Of a stretch of 64,000 nucleotides of DNA, positions 49,701-62,295 are shown in pieces; position 1 is the stretch's first letter, and each line of letters begins with the position of its first letter. Location: contig JASANC010003551.1 in assembly GCA_030248135.1 (NCBI GenBank), forward strand, positions 1 through 64,000. The letters are read 5' to 3'. The position numbers and the translations under genes were made by a program. The DNA is from Theristus sp. LFF4_11. Lineage: Eukaryota > Nematoda > Chromadorea > Monhysterida > Xyalidae. The notes under the pieces were generated by a model. The model was not told the DNA's origin. It saw only the letters and a list, made by a program, of their open reading frames with translations, and searched no databases.

Positions 49701-50729
49701 CCATAAAAAACAATACGGATAACATTTTTGTGCGTTTTTGTGCGTCCAGCAAATAAAGAAATTGTCCACCTATAATAAAGAAACTGCTGCAAGATTGTGT
49801 GTTTGGAACCCAAGATCTTTGTTGTTTTTTCATGTGTATATTGCATGTTAAAATATTACTTTAAAACGTGAAAACCGGGAACGTATAATCGATTTCACTT
49901 GATGTCAAATGAAAAATCAACCAGAATAATACTTTACTCGGGCACACGACGGGGGTCCGTTTGCCAGCTGTCTAGTTTTTTTTAAATAAACCATGACAAA
50001 AACTTTTTTTTGAAACCGTCAGCCATCTTAACAGTTTCGTAAAAGAGACAGTGAATGGTTTTGAAAGTGTGATTTTTTCCGCATATCGACATGTCTATGC
50101 CGACATGCATACCGCTTGAAGGGTGAACAAGTTTCTGGCGTGCTGAAAAACGTTTTTTCTGCGTGTTTTTCTGAGACATTTAGTCGCTGATCTAAAACAC
50201 TGATGGAAACACTAAAAACATGATAAACAAATTGTACAGTTGGCACCTTTATAGACATGCCCATTGATAAATGTCCATGTATGTACAGAGCGCAGTTTTA
50301 CGCAAATTTCTTCTGTAACTGCAGAAAATTTAGCTCAAATCAATTTCGTCTTGTCAACTCAACACACGTTTCCTGGTATGATTGACTCCACCAATTTATT
50401 TCAAATGCAAGATTATATAGCTAAACCAGGGTGGTAGACTTTGAAAACTCTCAAATGCAGGATTTCTGGCATCAACCAGTTACCGTTGTGTGTGGCGGAC
50501 AAAGGAGAAACTAAAAGATCTCTAAAAAATGAAAAAAATCTTTCTTTTCGTCCGCGTTATCTCGCTCATGCTCATGCTTAGCGAGTAAGCGCGCGCGCCG
50601 GCACCAACCACATTGGAAGCCAGCCAAGGTCCGGTGAATTGCACTGGACATGACGTAGTAGATCGTGCCAACCGCGGCACCAACATTGCACACATCGCGC
50701 GCGTTCTGTGCGACCACTGACCGGCAAGC
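46706..50729. other. Gene-free region upstream of the SOD-like gene
   Basis: Holds one small TACAGGGT element (47636-47748), a short CA-rich repeat near 49527-49552 and a GC-rich stretch at 50580-50729 just before the SOD-like start codon. The GC-rich stretch may be promoter or 5' UTR, or an unrecognised minus-strand exon. No gene called. Confidence 0.4.
47636..47748. mobile_element. Small TACAGGGT-ended element
   Basis: 113 bp from TACAGGGTGAACC to TTTTTAACCCTGTA. Only the outer 9-10 bases pair well. It shares termini with 10456-10761 and 46411-46705 but not the interior. Confidence 0.5.
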
Positions 50730-53700
50730 ATGCATCTCGGCGAGTTGCTCTCAACGGCCGTCCTTCTGTTTTGCCTGTCCTCCGACTCGCCCGCCGATGG
50801 CGCACGTCGACGCAAGGCCAGCTCGACCAGCCGGGCGCAGGGTCGCAAGCGCCGTGTGCACGCCGAGCTGACCGTGGTGACGCGCTACTCGTGCGGCTTC
50901 CGACGCGAGGACTGGCCGAGTTTCCAGCAGAACACCGCCGCGCCCACGCCGCCGTTGCGTCAGTGTGATTGTTTTTCTTTTGTCAGTTTTGGGCGAATTT
51001 CGGTGAAACACCAGGGTACTGAATAACGGAGCTGCAAAATCTCTGGTAACTAAATGCCGTTCATTATGTTGTCCGTCCGTACAACACTTGCAGTATGGCC
51101 TATTTTTTTAAACGTGTCCCACTGAAATGACGTCATGTGCCACAAAACATGCGCTTGTCGTTCACAGCAAACCAGACTATCCGTTTAGCCCATTTCTTCC
51201 CGTAAACAAATGGTGAATGTCGAATCAGTCACACCAAACTGAAATTTTAGTGCCTGTACTTTGACAAACGGGCGTTTTTAAATAAAATGACGTCACGTTA
51301 GTCCGGACACGTTTGAATAAATCCACAATAGTAGTTTCACTTCGCCAATCAAATGATAATTTAATAGTAGCTCAACTAAAGTCCGCTTTTTTTGTCCATG
51401 TAGTAAAACCAACGATGTGAAAGCAAAAGCAATTATGTTCCCCCTTCAGTCCGACCTTCGGTCTACACTTATTTGTTTACTCGATACTTCCAGAAGCGGT
51501 CGCCCAGTTGCAGAGCCCGAGCGCCCACCTGCGTAACAACGGAAGCACAACAGGGGCGGGACTGTCGATTCGTGGGCGTATCGTGTTCAGTCAGTATCAC
51601 TACGGTGGACCGACTGAAGTGAACATCACTGCCTGGTCAATGATACCCGGTCGCATAACAGGTCTGTTTATCGTTCGTTGTAAGAGCTCTCTCTAACATG
51701 CTTAAAGAGTCGTCTCTTTCTCTTATACGATGCAAGAGCCGTCTCTTATACGATACAAGCCGTCTCTTATACGATGCAAGAGCCGTTTCTTATACGATGC
51801 AAGAGCCGTTTCTTATACGATGCAAGAGCCGTTTCTTATACGATACAAGCCGTCTCTTATACGATGCAAGAGCCGTTACTTATACGATGCAAGAGCCGTT
51901 TCTTATACGATACAAGCCGTCTCTTATACGATGCAAGAGCCGTTTCTTATACGATGCAAGAGCCGTTTCTTATACGATGCAAGAGCCGTTTCTTATACGA
52001 TGCAAGAGCCGTTTCTTATACGATACAAGCCGTCTCTTATACGATGCAAGAGCCGTTACTTATACGATGCAAGAGCCGTTTCTTATACGATACAAGCCGT
52101 CTCTTATACGATGCAAGAGCCGTTTCTTATACGATGCAAGAGCCGTTACTTATACGATGCAAGAGCCGTTTCTTATACGATACAAGCCGTCTCTTATCAT
52201 GCGGATGCGCGAGCGAGCGCCAGCGAGCGGACAGCGCATCACGCATAATATGAGCCGTTATCCCCTCGCGCGCTTTTTTCAAATTTGCTCGCTGCGTCCA
52301 GCGAGCATAGTATAAGCCACAAACTTACCATAAGTGCACACGAAACGAACACCCAAAGTTGTGCTTGGAGCTTTTATCCGACTACTTTTCATACGCTGTA
52401 GACACGAAAAACCTATTCTGAAAACAGTGTTACTTCTTTCCCTTTGTATTTTTTTTTTCAGCTATGTAATCAACATGTGTTCGCCCTTTAAATTTTTGCC
52501 TGCGACACTTTCACAGTCGAACAAAAATGTTCCCTGGGGTAATTCCATCCGGAGATTTTGAAAATCGGGTTAATTTTTTACCCAGACCTTGTTTTTGGGT
52601 AAAAAATTGGGCATTTTTAATTGTTTGGAGGGTTTTCACCTGGTTTTAAGTGTTCGCCCTTTCAATTTTTAGCTGGGACACTTTCACAGTTGAACAAAAA
52701 TGTTTCCTAGGGTAATTTCATCCGTATTTTCTGAAAATTTAGTTTATTTTTTTGCCCGGGCACTTTTTTGAGTTAAAATTGTGCATTTTTGAAAGTTCGT
52801 AGCATTTTGACTGAGTATCAGTTTTCAAACTCTAGATGCTGAATCGTGACGATTTCCGGCGAATCGGCCGTGGAAATCGGCGAAATCGGTCCAGAAATGA
52901 AAAACAAGAAAACTATGTTTTCCAGTGTAATTCAATGCGCTGATCACGGATTTTGGGTTAGTTTTCTTATGTGAGCAACTCTAGATACCGAATCGTGACG
53001 ATTTCGGGCGAATCGGCCGTCGAAATTGGCGAAATCGGTCCAGAAACGAAAAACAAGAAAAGGGTGTTTTCCATGGTAATTCAATGCGCTGATCACGGAT
53101 TTTTGATTAGTTTTCTTATGTGAGCAACTCTAGATACTGAATCGTGACGATTTCGGGCGAATCGGTCGTGGAAATTGGCGAAATCAGTCCGGATACGAAA
53201 AACGAGAAAAAGATGTTTTCCAGGGTAATTCAATGCGGTGATCACGGATTTTGGTTAGTTTTCTTACGTGAGCTACTCTAGATGCTGAACCGTGACGATT
53301 TCGGGCGAATCGGCCGTGGAAATTGGCGAAATCGGTCCAGAAACGAAAAACAAGAAAAAATGTTTTCCAGGGTAATTCAATGCGCTGATCACGGATATTG
53401 GGTTAGTTTTCTTACGTGAGCAACTCTAGATGCTGAATCGTGACGATTTCGGGCGAATCGGCCGTGGAAATTGGCAAAATCGGTCCAGAAACGAAAAACA
53501 AGAAAAGGGTGTTTTCCATGGTAATTCAATGCGCTGATCACGGATTTTTGATTAGTTTTCTTATGTGAGCAACTCTAGATACTGAATCGTGACGATTTCG
53601 GGCGAATCGGTCGTGGAAATTGGCGAAATCAGTCCGGATACGAAAAACGAGAAAAAGATGTTTTCCAGGGTAATTCAATGCGGTGATCACGGATTTTGGT

Positions 53701-56700
53701 TAGTTTTCTTACGTGAGCTACTCTAGATGCTGAACCGTGACGATTTCGGGCGAATCGGCCGTGGAAATTGGCGAAATCGGTCCAGAAACGAAAAATAAGA
53801 AAAGGGTGTTTTCCATGGTAATTCAATGCGCTGATCACGGATTTTTGATTAGTTTTCTTATGTGAGCAACTCTAGATACTGAATCGTGACGATTTCGGGC
53901 GAATCGGTCGTGGAAATTGGCGAAATCAGTCCGGATACGAAAAACGAGAAAAAGATGTTTTCCAGGGTAATTCAATGCGGTGATCACGGATTTTGGTTAG
54001 TTTTCTTACGTGAGCTACTCTAGATGCTGAACCGTGACGATTTCGGGCGAATCGGCCGTGGAAATTGGCGAAATCGGTCCAGAAACGAAAAATAAGAAAA
54101 GGGTGTTTTCCAGGGTAATTCAATGCGCTGATCACGGATTTTGTGTTAGTTTTTTCAAGTGAGCAACTCTAGTTACAGAATCGTGACGATTTGGGGCGAA
54201 TCGGCAGTGGAATTTAGTGAAACCGGTCCAGAAATGAAAAACAAGAAATCGGTGTTTTCCATGGTAATTCTTTGCGCCGATCACGGCTTTTGGGTCAGTT
54301 TTCCTATGTGAGCAATTCTAGGTACTGAATCGTGACGATTTTGGGCGAATCGGCCGTAAAAATAGCATAGACGAAATTGGCCTAAAAACGAAAAATGAAA
54401 AACCTGAGTTGTCCGGGGTTTAGAAGAATGTGTGACCAACGTATTGTGATTTTGGTCCGACCTTTGGGGCTTATGTAAAAGTCAGAATATTATCTAAAAA
54501 TGCGGGAGACGCATATAAAAGGAGGAATATGGCCTTGTGTAAGCAGTGAAAGACTTGGCTCGACAACGCTTTTCAAGTCTCTGATGTGGTACACACGGAT
54601 ACAAGTACATAAGAGTCATATTTTTGCGCCGTTTATTTTTTATTTCGGTTGCAAGTGGCAACCCTCGTACATTGTAGACAAATGAAACTTTCACATTTGC
54701 TTTTTTCTAGCATTTAGCGACCTCTAAAACCACTAAAATAACGATCAGACTTTAGATCGCTGACACTGGTTTGCACAAAGTGTATCGCAGAGGCATTGGG
54801 AACGCAAGGTCTCCTTCTGTGGCAAAGGCAATGACTCACCGGTTTATCCTGTCACAACAGTTTGGTAAAAAGGGTGAAAATCAACGGAAGACAACACTTT
54901 TTGCACTGGTGCTGCTGTATGCACAGCGGTGCGTACGTCAGCAACAACGATAAAGCTACATGCAGCAATGTTTTGCAATCTCTGATGTTTTGAATGAAAG
55001 AAAAAGAAGTTCAGAAACCAAATTGTATGCCAAATTTGACGCGTTTTTTTAAACTAATGGATTATCCGTGTTATTCTGTTCATTCTTTCTCCCTTGCACA
55101 CATGATTGGAAATTATGTTGGCAATTTTGAAAAAGACAACTCCTAGTCAGCGACTAATCCCGCCTTGATGGACTGCCTCATTTATTCGGCCATGCTGTAC
55201 AGAATTTCGCACATGATGTGATTTTAGACTAAACTGAAGAGGACAATTGAAAAATATCTAGATAACTTCAAAGTTTTTACGCTTTTCAGCAAGCTTTTAA
55301 ACAACAAACGCGGCGCAAAAATATGACTCTTATGTACTTGTATCCGTGTGTACCACATCAGAGACTTGAAAAGCGTTGTCGAGCCAAGTCTTTCACTGCT
55401 TACACAAGGCCATATTCCTCCTTTTATATGCGTCTCCCGCATTTTTAGATAATACGATGCAAGAGCCGTTTCTTATACGATGCAAGAGCCGTTTCTTATA
55501 CGATGCAAGAGCCGTTTCTTATACGATGCAAGAGCCGTTACTTATACGATGCAAGAGCCGTTTTTTATACGATGCAAGAGTCGTTTCTTATACGATGCAA
55601 GAGTCGTTTCTTATACGATGCAAGAGCCGTCTTTTATACGATGCAAGAGCCGTCTCTTATACGATGCAAGAGTTGTCTCTTCACTCATTCTTGATGAGTG
55701 TCGCGCAGGCCTGTACCTGACGACGTACGGTCGTACGGGCGCCAGTTGTCGCACAGCCGGACGCCATTGGAATCCGTACAACGGCACGCACGCCGCCTAC
55801 AACAGCTGCTACAAGCACGCCGGCGACTACTCACACCTGGAGCCGAACAACAACGGCTCCGTGATCTACGATTTGTACGAGGTGAAAACGCAGCTGCTTG
55901 GGCGGTCGTCGATCATCGGGCGCTCCGTGGTGCTCACGGTCGCCGAGGACGAAAAGGACGGCGGCATTGGTGGGTTCATTGGGTATGTCCTTGCACGGCC
56001 GTGTCTGTGTCTGAAGTTACTGCAACAGAGGGAACTGCCCGCAAACTACACTAGTTTACTAGTTTACTTTACTTGTTGTCGGACTTACCAGTTTCTTTTT
56101 TTCCAATTCTTCCAAATTCGCCAGGCCCGCGCTACGCGTGCGGCACAATCGGCTGGGCCTCCAACACTCAGCGCTCGCGTGTCGTCGTCTACCAACTGCA
56201 CCACCAGGCCTGGTTCGACACCACCGACGCCGGCTCCGTGTTGACGTTCATGGCCGCGGCGTCCGCGTTGTTCCTCGCGTGTCTGATCAGCAACTATTAC
56301 GGCCACTACACAACAACAATACTGACGAGCACAAGTTGGTGCTGGAAGAATGGGGCTCTCGCGAACAATTGTAATTGTACTGCCAAATTTTCCAGTGTTT
56401 TTTTGGATGCTTCGGGTTCGTGCGTCGCTCGCCGGATATACACTTTTTTGTGATCAGCTCTCCCCACCGGCTTCAGTGCACCCGATTCCGAACGTGGCAA
56501 ACTGCGGTAAATTGGTGTGCAGGTGTAAGTGAACGGCTGAGCGTCCCGTGGACCGCAACTCCGTTTGTCACGAGAGAGGGACAAGCCCCGCCATTTTGAG
56601 CGAACTCGGTTTGCTGACATACCCAATGGCGGTTAAGTAATATTATTGTGGATTTATTCAAACGTGTCCGAACTAAAATGACGTCATTTGCTTTAAAAAA

Positions 56701-57226
56701 CGCTCGTTTGTCAAAGTACAGACACCAAAATTTCAGTTTGGTGTGACTGACTCGACATTCACCATTTGTTTGCGGGAAGAAACCGGCTAAAGGGAAAATC
56801 AGGTTTGCTGTGAACGACAAGCGCATGTTTTGCGACACATGACGTCATTTCAGTGGGACACGTTTGAAATAATATGTCACACCAATAACACATGCAGGTT
56901 TGTTCGAGGATTCGGTGGAAGCGAACAACGACGACGACGACTACGAGAGTGGCTGGCCATCGCGCGCGTCTTCGTGTCGCGCTCATCAGACGGGCGTGCG
57001 ACGCCGCCGCGACATTCTCGATTACTACTGGGAGATGTCGAATCAGATGCGCGAGAACAAGATGCGCTGGAATCATCGGCTGAAGTGGCACCGACGATTG
57101 CGCGCCTGTCGCAAGGCTGAACTGCGGAGGCTGGCGTTGTTGCCCTGGTGGAAACGTTACTGGTCGGACAGGCTGCACGATGGCGACTGCGTTGATGAGT
57201 GCGTTTGTAGACACAAGCAGCATTAG
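50730..57226 (+). CDS. Membrane-anchored Cu/Zn superoxide dismutase-like protein, probable pseudoenzyme
   Basis: Exons 50730-50958, 51494-51661, 55709-55969, 56125-56334 and 56898-57226 join in phase to 398 aa. Order: signal peptide (LGELLSTAVLLFCLSS), a basic stretch, a Cu/Zn-SOD fold from AVAQLQ through GRIVFSQ, GLYLTTYG, AGRHWNP, KHAGDYSHL, IIGRSVVLTV to GPRYACGTIGWA, then a membrane segment (VLTFMAAASALFLACLIS) and a basic, Trp-rich cytoplasmic tail of about 115 aa. By alignment to the SOD fold the zinc ligands His63, His71, His80, Asp83 are present at exact spacing (8, 9, 3). The disulfide cysteines Cys57/Cys146 and Arg143 also remain. Copper ligands His46, His48 and His120 are Tyr, Thr and Thr. 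Intron 2 (4 kb) holds a satellite and a composite element; introns 1 and 4 each hold a CRE-bearing MITE. It resembles SOD-related (Rsod-type) proteins; role unknown. Confidence 0.82.
51109..51314. mobile_element. CRE-bearing MITE (family 4), copy 2
   Basis: In intron 1 of the SOD-like gene. Perfect TGACGTCA octamers at 51128-51135 and 51288-51295; ends AAACGTGTCCC and CCGGACACGTTT. Confidence 0.85.
51715..52198. repeat. 21/23-bp satellite, left block
   Basis: Tandem units start TTATACGATGCAAGAGCC (23 bp) or TTATACGATACAAGCC (21 bp), mixed in a pattern that itself repeats. No stop codon occurs in any of three forward frames, so long artificial open frames result (159-205 aa). It lies in intron 2 of the SOD-like gene. 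Confidence 0.95.
52199..55454 (-). mobile_element. Composite satellite-bearing element, copy C (inverted), inside the 21/23-bp satellite
   Basis: Reverse orientation: terminus 52199-52375, satellite C about 52440-52830, satellite B about 52840-54400, foldback module 54490-55454. It interrupts the satellite exactly: ...TCTTAT before and ACGATGC... after make one normal unit. In satellite B, 53629-53838 and 53926-54135 are identical 297 bp apart, a recent block duplication of two units. Confidence 0.85.
55455..55684. repeat. 21/23-bp satellite, right block
   Basis: Continuation of the array at 51715-52198 beyond the inserted element, about ten 23-bp units with scattered changes (GAGTCG, GAGTTG). 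It ends about 25 bp before exon 3 of the SOD-like gene, so its open frame runs into that exon by chance. Confidence 0.95.
56660..56865. mobile_element. CRE-bearing MITE (family 4), copy 3 (inverted)
   Basis: In intron 4 of the SOD-like gene, about 30 bp before the last exon. TGACGTCA at 56679-56686 and 56840-56847. Orientation is opposite to the other copies. Confidence 0.85.
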
Positions 57227-58212
57227 CGCAATGGGCGATGTACACATGGGCACTGGCAGAGGAGTTTGCAGCCAAACTGACACGGTGTGTTTGTGCGCGG
57301 GGCGAGCGGCGGTGCAGTCCATCATCAGGGATAGTGAGACGCACCTTTTGTGACATGTTTCATGTTGTTCGGTCTTTCTGTGCCTGTGATTGTGAAAATG
57401 TGCATTCCACGGTTACATTGACTTTTCATAGGATATATGATTGGTTAAAAAGCTCCGTTTTGCTAAAAGAACATGAATGCATGTGTATTACAGTTGCCGG
57501 TGCTGAAATCACAACGGCAAGTCACTGGAACAGATGAATGCGTTCATTTGAATTCGTCATGAATGTTGTGTGGTTCATATTACGGGTAATGTTGTAGGCG
57601 CAAATAATTCTGTTCTTGTTGCTGTTGAAGTGAATAAACTGTATGGTTAAAGAAATAGCGCTGCACTTGTTCATGGTTGGATTCTTTGACCTAAAACTCA
57701 TTATTTTATTTTTTCAAGACGAGTGGTTTTCTTGTGATTGTATTGCGCTTTATGCGTCACGGCAACCAAATTTTTGTAATGTATTTTTGAATTGAAATTT
57801 GAAAACATCACATCAGGTGTAAAGTCAAGATCTTTACATAGGAGCCTGTTACTGCCACAATCTCAGCTTGGATGTTTATTTTTTCCGCTTCCTGTGCGCA
57901 GATCGGTTGTTTTTTCTGTTGAAAACTGCCCGTTGAAACAAAATAGTCTGATAACGAGAAAGTGTTACCAAAGCAGATTCGAACTAAACTGATAACAAAC
58001 GTTGAATACGCTGTCAACAACCGTGACTTCTTTGATTTTTATAGTGCCATTACTGAACATTTTAAACCAAACTTAAAAAAGATCAACTGGTTTCTGGCGT
58101 AAACGTAACCTGAAGAACAAGTTGGAAAAATGTTGATTCGACTTTCTTTCTTTCAACCTTTTCAACCTCAACTTTTCTCATTTTTTTCAGAAAAGAAATT
58201 TAAAAACTAATA
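57227..58212. other. Intergenic region between SOD-like and aspartyl protease genes
   Basis: Contains the 3' UTR of the SOD-like gene; an AATAAA at 57633-57638 is a possible polyadenylation signal. The promoter of the protease should lie toward the right end. No exon recognised. Confidence 0.45.
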
Positions 58213-61690
<3,478 letters not shown>

Positions 61691-62295
61691 TTGCGAGAAA
61701 AATTGTTTTTTTTGAAACGCTGGTTTGAAAGAAAAAAGAAATCTGGAACAACAGAGGAGAAAATGAGTGGCTTTTTTGTTTTTGCCCGAGTTGTATAAGT
61801 GACCTATTTGTGGTCTCCGTATCGGGTCTTTGCTTCGGAAATATTGAAAGTTCGCATTTTTTACATTCATTTTGTTATTCACTCTTTTTGAAAAAAAAAC
61901 TAATCGCAAAAGATAAACATAAACAAAAACAAAAATAAGCAGCACAAGTTTATTATGGAAGCCCATTAGAAATTTCGACATTGGAAATCACAGTTAAACT
62001 TTAAAACTTCACAAGAGTTAAAAAATAAAGGATTAAATACACCAAGTTCGATTGCATCATTAAACAACGCAATGCTGGCGGTCAAATTTATTAAAAAACA
62101 AAAAAAACAAAAATATACAGCACAAGCATATTCAGCAAAAATCAATTGATTTAATTGTGGCAGGAACGGCAAATATTGCAAGTTTAAAAAACCCTAATCA
62201 ATGTGGTGAAAAGATGCAACAGCAAAACAAATCAAGAATGCGAACTAATGAAACACCTAAAAAACTGAGGTACAGTGTACACGCATGGTGAACAG
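61691..62295. other. Intergenic region between convergent genes
   Basis: AT-rich spacer between the protease stop (61690) and the minus-strand stop (62296). It contains both 3' UTRs. Nothing else recognised. Confidence 0.45.

Noticed and set aside
51698..52315. 205-, 172- and 159-aa open frames in the 21/23-bp satellite
   Set aside because: They exist in three overlapping frames because the satellite unit lacks stop codons. They run on into the unrelated composite element.
51715..55684. Regular short repeats resembling a CRISPR array
   Set aside because: The units are contiguous with no unique spacers and the genome is animal. It is a satellite.
55480..56244. 254-aa frame joining the satellite to the SOD-like exon
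   Set aside because: It reads through the exon 3 acceptor (55708) and the 55970 donor. The spliced model gives an uninterrupted SOD fold, so the longer frame is fortuitous.
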